Positions 47,150 to 55,582 are shown, numbered from the stretch's first letter. The stretch is DNA of 64,000 nucleotides from Edaphobacter acidisoli (GCF_014642855.1 NZ_BMJB01000001.1:3100001-3164000); one strand, 5' to 3'. A program made the numbers and translations. Notes: generated from the letters alone by a model not told the origin.

Positions 47150-48340
47150 TCAAATTTTTACGAATATGCGTTTGCGATAGAGCACATACACCGGTAGCCA
47201 GCAGACCGCAACAAAGCCCAGCGAGTAAATCAGTGAGGAGATGCCTGAGTCCGGCATCCATGCAAGTATGCCGCTGTATATCCAATGCTTCAGCGTCATG
47301 TGGCCTATGTGGACACTGGCTAACGCAGATGCCAGTAGTTCGGACAGAACATAGGCTGTGATCGCGTTTGTGCCGAAGACGAGCAGGAAGGTGAAGACGA
47401 GTGGATTGCGACCATTCTTGACTTCACTTTGTTTTGATCTGCGCGCATCGACGATCCAGATGGCGAGGGCGAGCAGCATCAGGCTGAGGCCGCCCGCGTA
47501 CAACACGAACGAACTGGTCCAGAGCTTCTTGTTGATGGGAAATTCGAGTGCCCAGAGCGCGCCGAGTGCTGCGCTCGATAGCCCTGCGATAGCGATTGCA
47601 TTCGCCTTGCGGCGGAGCGAGTTATTGGTGCGCAGCCAGAGGCCGGTCAGAAGGCCCATGAGTGTGGTTGCTATTGCGGGAATTGTGCTGAGTAAGCCTT
47701 CTGGGTCGCGGGTCCGCTCGTACAGATGCGACGCGGAGAAGATGTGCCGGTCAATTAGTGCAGCTAAATTTCGATCGGGATCAAGCAGTGGGATCTGATG
47801 CGTTGGCGTGCCATAGCCGGGTACAGTAACGAACCGCATCAGCACCCAGTAACCAATCAATGCGGCCACTGCAATTGCGACTTTATTCTTCCAGCCAGGG
47901 CTTAGCAGATAGAGTGTGGCGACAATGAAGTAACAGATCGCAATTCTAGGTAGCACACCGTAGAAGCGCATGGTGTGCAGGTTGAAAAATGGGAAGCTGT
48001 TGACCACGAGACCAAGCAGATAGAGGATGATGGTCCGCTTGAGTGTGTGCAGAAAAAGTGACTGTCGTGAGACGCCCTTTGCTCGTCTGGCCGCCGTCGA
48101 GAGAACAGTAGTGATGCCTACCAGGAACAGAAACGTCGGAAAGACAAGGTCAGTGGGCGAGAAGCCGTTCCAAGGGGAGTGTTTTAGAGCCCAGTAGGCA
48201 TGGGAACTCCCGTTGTTATTCACCAGGATCATGAAGCCGATTGTCAGGCCGCGCAGCAAGTCGAGTGAGAGCAGACGGGCTGTTGCGGTTTGCACCGGAG
48301 CCTGGGTGTAACCAGGCAGCGGATTGCTTGTCGTGGTCAT
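47150..48340 (-). CDS. HGSNAT-like membrane acyltransferase (DUF5009/DUF1624 type)
   Basis: The 396-aa protein has about ten helices. The first conserved block reads LSLDLLRGLTIGFMILVNN, then PTDLVFPTFLFLVG, RTIILYLLGL, RFYGVLPRIAICYF and NPLVFTFLLVFGTNAITAYV. This is the pattern of heparan-alpha-glucosaminide N-acetyltransferase homologues, which acetylate terminal glucosamine across a membrane using acetyl-CoA. It lies 15 bases downstream of the GH89 gene and is almost certainly cotranscribed. The pair mirrors two successive steps of lysosomal heparan sulfate breakdown. The actual substrate here is unknown. Confidence 0.85.
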   Translation of the reverse strand: MTTTSNPLPGYTQAPVQTATARLLSLDLLRGLTIGFMILVNNNGSSHAYWALKHSPWNGFSPTDLVFPTFLFLVGITTVLSTAARRAKGVSRQSLFLHTLKRTIILYLLGLVVNSFPFFNLHTMRFYGVLPRIAICYFIVATLYLLSPGWKNKVAIAVAALIGYWVLMRFVTVPGYGTPTHQIPLLDPDRNLAALIDRHIFSASHLYERTRDPEGLLSTIPAIATTLMGLLTGLWLRTNNSLRRKANAIAIAGLSSAALGALWALEFPINKKLWTSSFVLYAGGLSLMLLALAIWIVDARRSKQSEVKNGRNPLVFTFLLVFGTNAITAYVLSELLASALASVHIGHMTLKHWIYSGILAWMPDSGISSLIYSLGFVAVCWLPVYVLYRKRIFVKI

Positions 48341-48355
48341 GTGTCGCCTCCTTGC

Positions 48356-50581
48356 CTACCTGAGCTGTGCCGAAGCTGCAACCTGCTCCGGAGCAAGATG
48401 CAGTTCGCGAGCTATCGCCAGCGCGGCTGCGTAGCTGTCTCCGGAGGGCATTGCGCTGAAGTGCTTCCGGCCGTGGTTCCAGCGATCGCCAAAAGCATAC
48501 CAGTCAATGGGCTTTGGTGGCTTGCCCGTGTCCAGCGAAGTGGCGAGCGAGTTAAAGTACATCTTCCATCGCGGCATATAGTAGTCGTTCGTTAGTCCGG
48601 CCCAGTCCTTATTGCCATACTCGTGCAACCCACCTTGCTCGCTGGCTTTGCGTTCTCCCCATGTGGTCAGGATCGAGCGTGCGTCGTAATTGAGCCGGTC
48701 CAGTTCCGCAGGGGACGATGCCCACGCTGGAACATACGACAGCCAGCGCCCGAGGAGGAAATACTGATTGGTTCTGAGCAGATCATTCTGCAGCTGCATT
48801 CGACGGAGCCACTCGGAGGTGAGCCGAGAGAACGCCTTCTTGTCTTTGGTGTCATATGCACTCTTAATCTGTGGAAGCATAATGCGAGCTTCATTTGCCA
48901 TTACCTGCCGCGCTACATCGACGAGATCGTAACGGTAGGTTTCGGTTCCGCGCAGTTTTGGCGAGACTTCCAGTAACTCGGTTAACGCGGGAGCAAGATC
49001 GGCGGGGTTGTAGCGTAGGACATCAGGGGCTGGCGAAGCTGCACGCATTGCCGTCAGTGACGGCTCTGCATTGAACAAAGAATCCTGCGAGGCGTCCCGT
49101 TCGCCGTGATGCATATTGCCGTCGGCGCGATAGCTATAGGCGGTCTTGAGCAGGATTTGCCATGCGCGGCGTGCGTGAAGGTCGCCCTCACCATAGCGTC
49201 GCAGCGCATAGCCGTCCGTCCAGTGCTGTAGATTCACTGGAGTCGCGTGCCAGGCCATCTCGGTATACAGATCGAATGCGAATGGGTTGGTGTCGAGGCC
49301 TTCGGTGAACAACGCGGTGCCGGCGATGTGGCTGCCTTTGCGCTGAGCCATCTCGGGAAAGCGCACGGCATAATCATAGAGCGGAGCGCCCATGGTGGTG
49401 CGCCCACCGAACTCCCACAGGCCACCGAATAGCCATGGTGCGCCTCGGAACGTCGTGTCGCGATCGTTGAATGGAACGCGTCCCTGCATGATGTCTGCGA
49501 TTAATAGATGGCTTGTATCTAGTGCGGCTAACAATTCCGGCGTGGGGTTTCGCTGCCATGCCATCAGCATCCACAACGCACCGGGATGTGCACGCTCAAG
49601 TGCCTGCTGCACACACTTTGCGGCTTCGCTGACGGGAACGTTTCCCGCGTTGCCGCCTTCCTGAAACACCTCCATGTCATAGATCGAAGTGTCTCCATAC
49701 AGTTCGTGCTGATGCCTGTAAAACGACGATGCGAGCTTGTCGAATTCCGGGTCGCGAGGGTCGAGCCATCCGGGCCGCGTGAAGCCATTCCACTCACCCT
49801 GCGTGATGATGTGCGCGCCAGGGTGCAGTGTGGCGAAGTCCGCAGGAACTACCCCATAGTAGCCCGGCAGCACCGGTGTGATGCCGAGACTGCGTAACTC
49901 ATCGATTAAATTTTTTGCCGAGTGGGCACGCTTTTTCATCAGTTCCATCGTGACTGTCTCGTCGAAACAACACATGTTGCCCATCAGCTGCCAGTTTTGG
50001 TGTGCGGGTTGGGTAATCCAGCGGCGGATTGCCTCATCCGAGTAACCGGCGTCGCGGAACGTCTGATAGAGCACAAGGTCTGTGCCACGCTCGATCAAGA
50101 TAGCGTTGGTGCCGCTCATCGCAAGAACATCGATCTCCCGCTGCCAACGTCTCTGGTCCCAATAAGGTGCCGAGTAGCCATCGACGTTTTCGTTCAATGC
50201 ATAGCGCAAGCGATAGAGCGCGGACTTTTCTATCGTCTGCGGGGGAGCGGGCAGACGCAGGCCAGGCAATCCGAGCTGCAGACCATTGGTTGAGACCTGG
50301 AGGTGCGCGACATACTTTAGATACCAGTTCACCCCATAGAGCAGCGTGGGAGTCGTGGCACCTTCAACGCGAATGTGACCGGTTGTTCCGGTAATACGAA
50401 AGTAATCGTGGCCATCTGCACGTGGGGAAAGAATCAATTCAAACTGCGAGGCTAACTGAGGCATCAGCCGGCTCAGAACACCTTCAGCCGGAGCCGTCGA
50501 AGACTGCTGAGCAAATCCGAAAGGGTAACCAAAAGCGAAGAGAGTGAATGAGAACCAAAGCAAAGTACGTCTGAAAGGCAT
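48356..50581 (-). CDS. Alpha-N-acetylglucosaminidase, GH89 (NAGLU family)
   Basis: This secreted enzyme releases terminal alpha-linked N-acetylglucosamine. The 741-aa product has a signal peptide (LLWFSFTLFAFGYPFGFAQQ), a small N-terminal domain, and a TIM-barrel core with LPGYYGVVPADF and the WLFGGLWEFGGRTTMG segment. Two acidic residues match the family's catalytic pair: Glu 308 in EVFQEGG and Glu 427 in FTEGLDTNPFAFDL. HWTDGYALRRYG and a helical C-terminal domain follow. ATG 50581 is preferred over GTG 50590. A LacI-type palindrome lies 17 bases upstream. The HGSNAT-like gene follows. Confidence 0.92.
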   Translation of the reverse strand: MPFRRTLLWFSFTLFAFGYPFGFAQQSSTAPAEGVLSRLMPQLASQFELILSPRADGHDYFRITGTTGHIRVEGATTPTLLYGVNWYLKYVAHLQVSTNGLQLGLPGLRLPAPPQTIEKSALYRLRYALNENVDGYSAPYWDQRRWQREIDVLAMSGTNAILIERGTDLVLYQTFRDAGYSDEAIRRWITQPAHQNWQLMGNMCCFDETVTMELMKKRAHSAKNLIDELRSLGITPVLPGYYGVVPADFATLHPGAHIITQGEWNGFTRPGWLDPRDPEFDKLASSFYRHQHELYGDTSIYDMEVFQEGGNAGNVPVSEAAKCVQQALERAHPGALWMLMAWQRNPTPELLAALDTSHLLIADIMQGRVPFNDRDTTFRGAPWLFGGLWEFGGRTTMGAPLYDYAVRFPEMAQRKGSHIAGTALFTEGLDTNPFAFDLYTEMAWHATPVNLQHWTDGYALRRYGEGDLHARRAWQILLKTAYSYRADGNMHHGERDASQDSLFNAEPSLTAMRAASPAPDVLRYNPADLAPALTELLEVSPKLRGTETYRYDLVDVARQVMANEARIMLPQIKSAYDTKDKKAFSRLTSEWLRRMQLQNDLLRTNQYFLLGRWLSYVPAWASSPAELDRLNYDARSILTTWGERKASEQGGLHEYGNKDWAGLTNDYYMPRWKMYFNSLATSLDTGKPPKPIDWYAFGDRWNHGRKHFSAMPSGDSYAAALAIARELHLAPEQVAASAQLR

Positions 50582-50597
50582 GACAAACACTTTACCG

Positions 50598-50609
50598 GTA
50601 AGCGCTAAC
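50598..50609. promoter_or_regulatory. LacI-type operator before the GH89 gene
   Basis: gtaagcgctaac is a near-palindrome with the same AGCGCT core as the two operators at 21608 and 21634. It lies 16 bases before the GH89 ATG. Confidence 0.5.
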
Positions 50610-50632
50610 TTTGGGCTAGCCGCGCAAATAGG

Positions 50633-50653
50633 GACACCTGATGAATAGGTGTC
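50633..50653. terminator. Hairpin between iscA and GH89
   Basis: gacacct (50633-50639) and aggtgtc (50647-50653) form a perfect 7-bp stem with a 7-base loop. It is downstream of iscA on the minus strand, but the T-run is poor, so a regulatory role is also possible. Confidence 0.4.
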
Positions 50654-50696
50654 AATGCCTGCGATTTTCTCTCAAAATGTGAGTAAACGTGCCAAG

Positions 50697-51200
50697 TTAG
50701 GCGGAGAAGCTGGAGCCGCAACCGCAGCTCTTGCTCGAATTCGGATTGATGAAGTTGAAGCCCTGCCGCATCAGCGTCTCTTCAAAGTCCAGTACCATCC
50801 CTGCCAAATAAAGAAAGCTCTTGGGATCGACAAAGACGCGAATGGGTGCGCCCCTCGTAGGGTCTCCCGCCGTTTCAACATCTGCGCCGAAGACATACAC
50901 ACGATCTCGCTCGCGAGGCTGTGAATCGAATCGGATCGAGTAGCTCAAGCCCGAGCAGCCACCTCCTTGGATGCCTACTCGCAGACCACCCTGCTCTGGC
51001 GACACGCCCTCCTTCGCCATTGCAATGCGGATGCGCTTCAGTGCCTTTTCGGTGATCTCGATGGCGTTCTTCGCACGCGGCTCCTGACCTTCAGCGGTAA
51101 GCAGTTTCATTCCGGCAAGCGGGTCTTTCTTCTCGCCGGAGACAGCTTGATGCCTGCTCGCCTCCAACTCCGCCGCGGTTTGTATTGTCACCATCGCCAT
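50697..51200 (-). CDS. iscA: Iron-sulfur cluster assembly protein IscA (A-type carrier)
   Basis: A-type carriers accept and deliver Fe-S clusters. The 167-aa protein has the A-type core from about residue 45 (IEITEKALKRIRIAMAKEG, GLRVGIQGGGCSGLSY with Cys 82, FVDPKSFLYLAGM) and the C-terminal SCGCGSSF with Cys 159 and 161, giving all three ligands. An unusual ~45-residue N-terminal extension precedes the core. ATG 51200 follows a GAGGG. It is the last gene of the isc operon. Assignment to IscA rather than SufA/ErpA rests on gene context. Confidence 0.9.
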   Translation of the reverse strand: MAMVTIQTAAELEASRHQAVSGEKKDPLAGMKLLTAEGQEPRAKNAIEITEKALKRIRIAMAKEGVSPEQGGLRVGIQGGGCSGLSYSIRFDSQPRERDRVYVFGADVETAGDPTRGAPIRVFVDPKSFLYLAGMVLDFEETLMRQGFNFINPNSSKSCGCGSSFSA

Positions 51201-51302
51201 CGTTTTTGCCCTCTGACAAAACGACCACGGACTGTCGCAGACTGCGCGGACGACATACATCCGCGTTCACCCGCACCGCTCCGCGGTCGCCTGATGCTTT
51301 GC

Positions 51303-51719
51303 TTAGTGCGCTGCAGTAGCAGCGGCCGTCTCGACGACATTGTTCTTCTTCTTCCAGTCGCCAATCGCGGCGCGGATCGCGTCTTCCGCCAGCACCGAGC
51401 AGTGGATCTTCACCGGAGGAAGCGACAGTTCCTTTACGATGTCGGTGTTCGAGATCGTGAGCGCCTCTTCGACCGTCTTGCCCTTCACCCACTCGGTCGC
51501 AAGTGATGAGCTGGCGATGGCGGAGCCGCAGCCGAAGGTCTTGAACTTCGCGTCCTCGATCACCTGCGTCTCGGGATTCACTTTGATTTGCAGGCGCATC
51601 ACGTCGCCGCACTCAGGAGCGCCGACCAGGCCGGTGCCAACCTCGGTCGCGCTCTTGTCCAGCGTGCCGACATTCCGGGGATGGTTGTAGTGGTCAACTA
51701 CCTTATCGCTGTATGACAT
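51303..51719 (-). CDS. iscU: Fe-S cluster scaffold protein IscU
   Basis: The 138-aa scaffold on which [2Fe-2S] clusters are built has ligands Cys 37 (APECGD, with Asp 39), Cys 64 (TFGCGSAIASS) and Cys 107 (KIHCSVLAEDA). It also carries the LPPVK chaperone-recognition motif at 100-104. LPPVK is the HscA binding site, yet hscA/hscB are not in this operon. The GAGGAG ribosome site is seven bases before ATG 51719. The C-terminal tail is Ala-rich. It lies between the small TM gene and iscA. Confidence 0.96.
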   Translation of the reverse strand: MSYSDKVVDHYNHPRNVGTLDKSATEVGTGLVGAPECGDVMRLQIKVNPETQVIEDAKFKTFGCGSAIASSSLATEWVKGKTVEEALTISNTDIVKELSLPPVKIHCSVLAEDAIRAAIGDWKKKNNVVETAAATAAH

Positions 51720-51798
51720 TTTGTGCTCCTCTTCTCTTACTTAGATGATACTCCGGCGTATTTCGCTGCGCCAACGTTGAATATCGCGGTTGCTCTCG

Positions 51799-51987
51799 TT
51801 ATCGGGGATCGAGGTGCATGCGCCTGATCGGTGTAATTCCAAGAAAACGCATAGCTACAACGATAGCAACCAGAAAAGCCACAATCGTGGCTACTTGCAC
51901 TGTTCGAGGGAGCTTCGAAGGCCTCGCCTGTGCGAAGCATCCGGAGATTGACGCATCGTTGATGCGAGCCAACCAACCCTCTCGCAT
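51799..51987 (-). CDS. Small single-helix membrane protein in the isc operon
   Basis: The 62-aa frame begins at an ATG that overlaps the iscS TAA by one base (TAATG), which argues for translation. The product has a polar N-terminal half with one Cys and a single hydrophobic helix (VATIVAFLVAIVVAMRFLG), then a short basic end. I do not recognise a family. It could be a membrane anchor or regulator for the Isc machinery, or a chance frame; the stop-start coupling is the main evidence. Confidence 0.5.
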   Translation of the reverse strand: MREGWLARINDASISGCFAQARPSKLPRTVQVATIVAFLVAIVVAMRFLGITPIRRMHLDPR

Positions 51988-53255
51988 TAGTGCGCCGCCC
52001 ACTCGATCTTCGAGAGGTCGATTCCTTCCTTGACCATTTCGTACAGCGGCGAAAGCTCACGCAGCTTCCGCACGACATCAATAATCTTGTCGGCCACGTA
52101 GTCCACTTCGGCCTTCGTGTTGAAGCGGCCAAGCCCGAACCGGATGGAGCTGTGAGCCACATCATCGCCCAGCCCCAGTGACTTCAGCACGTAGCTTGGT
52201 TCCAGCGTGGCTGACGTGCAAGCTGATCCGGACGAGACTGCAACATCGTTGATGCCCATCAACAGGCTTTCACCTTCGACATAGATGAAGCTCATGTTCA
52301 GGTTGCCGGGAAGGTGGTGGTCCATGTTGCCATTCACCTTCGTGTAGTCGAGTGCTGTCTCGAGTTTGTTGCGGAGATAGTCACGCAGCTCGCGCTCCCG
52401 CTTCGCCTCGGCTTCCATCTCTTTGCTGCAAATCTCGCACGCTGCGCCAAGACCAACGATGCCTGGAACATTCAGCGTGCCTGAACGCATCCCACGCTCG
52501 TGTCCGCCGCCATTAATCTGCTCGGAGATTTGCACGCGCGGATTGCGACGACGCACGTAAAGCGCACCCACACCCTTCGGGCCATAAATCTTGTGCCCGC
52601 TCAGGCTCAGCACGTCGATGTTGTCCTTCTGGACATCTACAGTTATTTTGCCAACGGCCTGCACTGCGTCTGTGTGGAAGATGATGCCCTTCTCGTGACA
52701 CAGCTTGCCGATCTCTGCGATGGGCTGGATGACGCCAATCTCATTGTTCGCATACATGATCGAGACGAGGATGGTCTTGTCGTCCATGGCGCGCTTCAGA
52801 TCTTCGAGATCGATCAGGCCGTCCGCCTGCACTGGCAGATAGGTCACGCGGAAGCCCTGCTTCTCGAGCTTCTTGCAGGTGTCGAGAACAGCCTTATGCT
52901 CAGTGGCCTGCGTGATGATGTGATTGCCGCGTTCGCGGTACATCTCCGCGATGCCCTTGAGTGCAAGATTATTAGACTCGGTCGCGCCCGAAGTGAAAAT
53001 GATCTCCTTCGCTGTCGCGCCGATCAGCTTTGCAATTTGCTCGCGGGACTTCTCGACTGCCTTTTCTGCTTCCCAACCGTAGCTATGGTTGCGGCTGGCT
53101 GCGTTGCCGAAGACAGTCGTAAAGTACGGCATCATGGCTTCCAGCACGCGCGGATCGAGTGGTGTCGTTGCATGGTTGTCCATGTAAATAGGAAGATGCA
53201 CGCCCTCGGGAACCGGCGTATTCGATTCGCTGACCACTACCCCGTTGTTGCTCAT
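51987..53255 (-). CDS. iscS: Cysteine desulfurase IscS
   Basis: This PLP enzyme takes sulfur from cysteine for cluster assembly on IscU. The 422-aa chain has [28 protein letters not shown], the PLP lysine in [24 protein letters not shown] and the mobile catalytic cysteine in [13 protein letters not shown]. This is the group I (NifS/IscS) loop pattern. AAGGA about ten bases before ATG 53255 decides it against ATG 53267, which directly abuts that site. iscR lies upstream, 60 bases away. Confidence 0.96.
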   Translation of the reverse strand: MSNNGVVVSESNTPVPEGVHLPIYMDNHATTPLDPRVLEAMMPYFTTVFGNAASRNHSYGWEAEKAVEKSREQIAKLIGATAKEIIFTSGATESNNLALKGIAEMYRERGNHIITQATEHKAVLDTCKKLEKQGFRVTYLPVQADGLIDLEDLKRAMDDKTILVSIMYANNEIGVIQPIAEIGKLCHEKGIIFHTDAVQAVGKITVDVQKDNIDVLSLSGHKIYGPKGVGALYVRRRNPRVQISEQINGGGHERGMRSGTLNVPGIVGLGAACEICSKEMEAEAKRERELRDYLRNKLETALDYTKVNGNMDHHLPGNLNMSFIYVEGESLLMGINDVAVSSGSACTSATLEPSYVLKSLGLGDDVAHSSIRFGLGRFNTKAEVDYVADKIIDVVRKLRELSPLYEMVKEGIDLSKIEWAAH

Positions 53256-53314
53256 GTCTCGACTCATCCTTATCGTTCGTTGAAACCCAGTTTTCTAAAC
53301 TCTTCCGTTTTGCG

Positions 53315-53779
53315 TTAGATCGCTATCGTTACTAACCCACCGCCCACTGGTACACCTGATCCTGCCTGTTCCGTCTCTGCCTCGATCAGGTCGGCGATGA
53401 AGATGCCGCTCAGCAAGTCCTTGATGCTGTCGTTCACCTTGCGTAATGGTTCTTTGATGGTGCAGGTGCTAGTCAGGTCGCAGGCTCCATGGATTGTGAT
53501 GCAACTTGTAATGAATAGCGGCCCGTCTATTGCACGGATGACCTCAAATGCTGATATCTCTGCAGCCGACTTTGCCAGGGCATAACCCCCGTTAGTGCCC
53601 GCATGAGAAACCAATAACCCAGCCTTGGCCAGCGTCTGGAGAATCTTTGCCAGAAGCTGAGGAGGAATGTGATACGCCTCGGCAATGTCCTTAGCGCTGT
53701 GAGCACTGCCGTCCTTCTGCTCCGCCAAATACTTCAGAGCCATCAGACCGTAGTCCGCTTTTTTGGTCAGACGCAGCAT
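53315..53779 (-). CDS. iscR: Rrf2 family transcriptional regulator IscR
   Basis: The 154-aa repressor senses Fe-S status and controls the isc operon. It has a winged HTH (MLRLTKKADYGLMALKYLA, DIAEAYHIPPQLLAKILQ, AGLLVSHAGTNGGYALAK). Three cysteines, Cys 93, 100 and 106 (C-x6-C-x5-C), compare with C-x5-C-x5-C in E. coli IscR. The wing/dimer helix carries VNDSIKDLLSG. It is the first gene of the operon and probably autoregulated. The altered Cys spacing is a modest oddity. Confidence 0.92.
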   Translation of the reverse strand: MLRLTKKADYGLMALKYLAEQKDGSAHSAKDIAEAYHIPPQLLAKILQTLAKAGLLVSHAGTNGGYALAKSAAEISAFEVIRAIDGPLFITSCITIHGACDLTSTCTIKEPLRKVNDSIKDLLSGIFIADLIEAETEQAGSGVPVGGGLVTIAI

Positions 53780-53837
53780 CTTGAGTACTCAATAACACGG
53801 ATACGCCCGGCGAATGCCGACAATTCCAGTCCTAGAT

Positions 53838-53866
53838 AGTTTACGTCGTTTTAGGTGCTGTTGCAA
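53838..53866 (-). promoter_or_regulatory. Candidate promoter of the isc operon
   Basis: TTGCAA (53861-53866) and TAAACT (53838-53843) on the minus strand are separated by 17 bases, about 60 bases before iscR. Each matches four of six consensus positions. No IscR site was identified. Confidence 0.4.
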
Positions 53867-53941
53867 ACCTGACTCTGCCACATCTGGATCATTCTGGCTA
53901 AACCGTAATTTTTGTCACTGCAAAAGTGAGCTAAATCGCTG

Positions 53942-53970
53942 TTGACAAGCTACTGGGAGACGGGCAAAAT
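53942..53970 (+). promoter_or_regulatory. Promoter of the small zinc-ribbon gene
   Basis: A perfect TTGACA (53942-53947), 17-base spacer and CAAAAT (53965-53970) lie 24 bases before the ATG at 53994. Confidence 0.65.
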
Positions 53971-53993
53971 CCTTACAAATTCTTCCCAACCCC

Positions 53994-54158
53994 ATGAGTG
54001 CACCCTGCAAACACCCCGTCGTGAAAGTTGTGAGCCGCGAAGACAATGTTGAGTTTGTAGAATGCCAATCATGTGGAGAAGTATTTGATTCAGAAGAGTT
54101 TAGCGACATCGCTATCGAAGAAGCGCAAGACGTTGACGACTCCTCAGTCGAAGATTAG
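53994..54158 (+). CDS. Small acidic zinc-ribbon-like protein, 54 aa
   Basis: The short frame encodes an N-terminal half with a CKH followed by CQSCGE (Cys 5, 24, 27 and a His), then FDSEEF and a strongly acidic tail (EEAQDVDDSSVED). The Cys pattern suggests a small metal-binding ribbon or knuckle. A good promoter lies directly upstream, while a ribosome site is not clear. Its stop overlaps the pgsA-like stop on the other strand. The low pI and clean frame suggest a real gene. Function unknown. Confidence 0.6.
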   Translation: MSAPCKHPVVKVVSREDNVEFVECQSCGEVFDSEEFSDIAIEEAQDVDDSSVED

Positions 54159-54724
54159 GTGGCTGGCGCTTGTTGACTCATCCGTTGAAATACTAGCCAT
54201 GCATATTGCGCTGCAGAAAGAGGGGCCAGTACTGCGATCGTTCTTACCAGACCAATGCGCAAGGCAGTTAAATGCGCCGACACAAAAATTTTCTCGCAAA
54301 ATACTGCGAGCAGAGCCACGATCTGTACCAATGTATTGAGCTTGCCAATCAGGCTTGGACGGAAGTCCCGCAGTGTGCCAGTGGCAAACAGCAGAGTTGC
54401 AATCAGCAGTATCCCCAGGTCGCGGCTAAATACCAGCACGGTCACATAGCGCGGCATCAGACCCACATGTGTAAGGACGACAAATAGGGTACTGAGCAGA
54501 AGCTTGTCGGCGATTGGATCGAGGTATTGCCCCAGCGTAGTGCGCTGTTTGAGTGCGCGCGCCAACAGCCCATCGAGTGCATCGCTAAGGCCGGCCAGCA
54601 GAAACAGCGCAAACGAAGTCCGATAGTGCCCATCGAGTATTTCGATGATGAGAAAAGGGATAATGAAGAGCCGCATCAGCGTCAGCAGATTAGGTGCGGC
54701 GCGAAATTGATTGAGGAAACGCAC
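54155..54724 (-). CDS. pgsA: CDP-alcohol phosphatidyltransferase (PgsA-like)
   Basis: The 189-aa integral membrane enzyme has the CDP-alcohol phosphatidyltransferase signature D-G-x2-A-R-x8-G-x3-D-x3-D in DALDGLLARALKQRTTLGQY and LDPIADK. N-terminal PNLLTLMRLFIIP is typical of PgsA (phosphatidylglycerophosphate synthase). It has about five or six helices. It would make PGP from CDP-diacylglycerol and glycerol-3-phosphate at the inner membrane. The symbol is the most likely paralogue but is not proven. Convergent with the zinc-ribbon gene. Confidence 0.85.
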   Translation of the reverse strand: MRFLNQFRAAPNLLTLMRLFIIPFLIIEILDGHYRTSFALFLLAGLSDALDGLLARALKQRTTLGQYLDPIADKLLLSTLFVVLTHVGLMPRYVTVLVFSRDLGILLIATLLFATGTLRDFRPSLIGKLNTLVQIVALLAVFCEKIFVSAHLTALRIGLVRTIAVLAPLSAAQYAWLVFQRMSQQAPAT

Positions 54725-54766
54725 GTTCTAGTGGTGAGTCAATCTTAACTCAAGTCCATGCTGATA

Positions 54767-54795
54767 TTGCTTAGCGGAACGGTTCCATTTAGACT
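54767..54795 (+). promoter_or_regulatory. Candidate promoter of tRNA-Val
   Basis: TTGCTT (54767-54772), 17-base spacer and TAGACT (54790-54795) end 14 bases before the tRNA. Moderate consensus match. Confidence 0.35.
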
Positions 54796-54808
54796 GAAGA
54801 CTCAACGC

Positions 54809-54885
54809 AGGCGCGTAGCTCAGTTGGTTAGAGCGCTACCTTGACACGGTAGAGGTCAGGAGTTCGAGTCTCCTCGTGCCTACCA
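54809..54885 (+). tRNA. tRNA-Val (anticodon GAC)
   Basis: Acceptor aggcgcg/cgtgcct, anticodon GAC at 54843-54845 in stem ctacc/ggtag, T-loop agttcgagtct, discriminator A and encoded CCA are all present. Its 3' end is the insertion point of the mobile element that follows. Confidence 0.96.
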
Positions 54886-54982
54886 TATCCTCAACAACTT
54901 ACGCTCTCTCCCATACCCCAAAAGGGCACAAAAGGACACAGAGAGGGCACGGAATCTACTGCGTGTTGTGGTGTGTACCTTC

Positions 54983-55204
54983 TCACGCCACAACCTCCTG
55001 CAAACGCTGACGACCGAAGAGCACATCCACGACTTTGCTCTGCGCCTCCCGCTTCTTTTCCATTCGCGGGTGCGTATAGATCTCCATCGTGGTCGAGAGC
55101 TTCGCGTGACGCATCAGTTCCTGCACCACCTTCACGTCGTTGCCATGCTCGGCCAACATCGTGCTGTAGGTATGCCGGGTTGCTGAGCTTGCGCTCGCCA
55201 TCAT
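54983..55204 (-). pseudogene. Tyrosine recombinase (integrase), C-terminal remnant
   Basis: Up to 73 codons on the minus strand encode only the catalytic end of a phage/ICE-type tyrosine integrase. RHTYSTMLAEHGNDVKVVQE, LMRHAK (active-site His) and MEIYTH (nucleophile Tyr) are present, followed by a charged tail. Everything before about position 55180, including the N-terminal arm-binding and core domains and the first catalytic Arg, is absent. Integrases of such elements are normally next to the attachment tRNA, as here. The remaining codons could not form an active enzyme. Confidence 0.8.
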
Positions 55205-55577
55205 GCAGGCATTCGTCTTCGCGGTGATCGCCTACGGCTATGTTGCCACTGCCGTGTGTGTCCTCGTCGGCCCAGTCTTCATCCCGTGGTTCATCGTGCC
55301 CAAGATGGACTGGCTCTTCTGGGGATGGTTGAAAGCCTTCATCGGCTTCAGTTTCTACCAGGTCGTAGCAAGCGCCTTCATCTTCGTCTTCTCGAAGGTC
55401 GTCATCGGGATGTTCCATGTGATCGGGACGCTCAGTCTTGCGAATATCGTGACGGTGCTGCCGGCCCTCCTCACTCTGGCCTTCGTCTGCGTCTACGGCC
55501 TGCACAAGATACCCGAACTGACCGGCTCCATCCTCGGTGGCCGCGCCGGGACGTGGGTCGGCCTCAACAAGGAGTAA
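55203..55577 (+). pseudogene. TrbL/VirB6-like conjugal transfer protein, 5'-truncated
   Basis: 124 codons match the C-terminal membrane core of TrbL/VirB6, with segments such as AVCVLVGPVFIPWFIVPKMD, WLFWGWLKAFIGFSFYQVVA and three or four helices. Full proteins are several times longer. There is no ribosome site before the ATG at 55203, and an in-frame stop sits 16 bases earlier. The start of the homology coincides with the break in the integrase on the other strand. It is followed by TrbF in the same direction, as in intact T4SS loci. Confidence 0.7.
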
Positions 55578-55582
55578 CCGCG

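Noticed and set aside
51737-52165. 142-codon minus-strand frame overlapping iscS
   Set aside because: It is out of frame with iscS and the coupled 62-aa gene gives a more credible reading of the same region.
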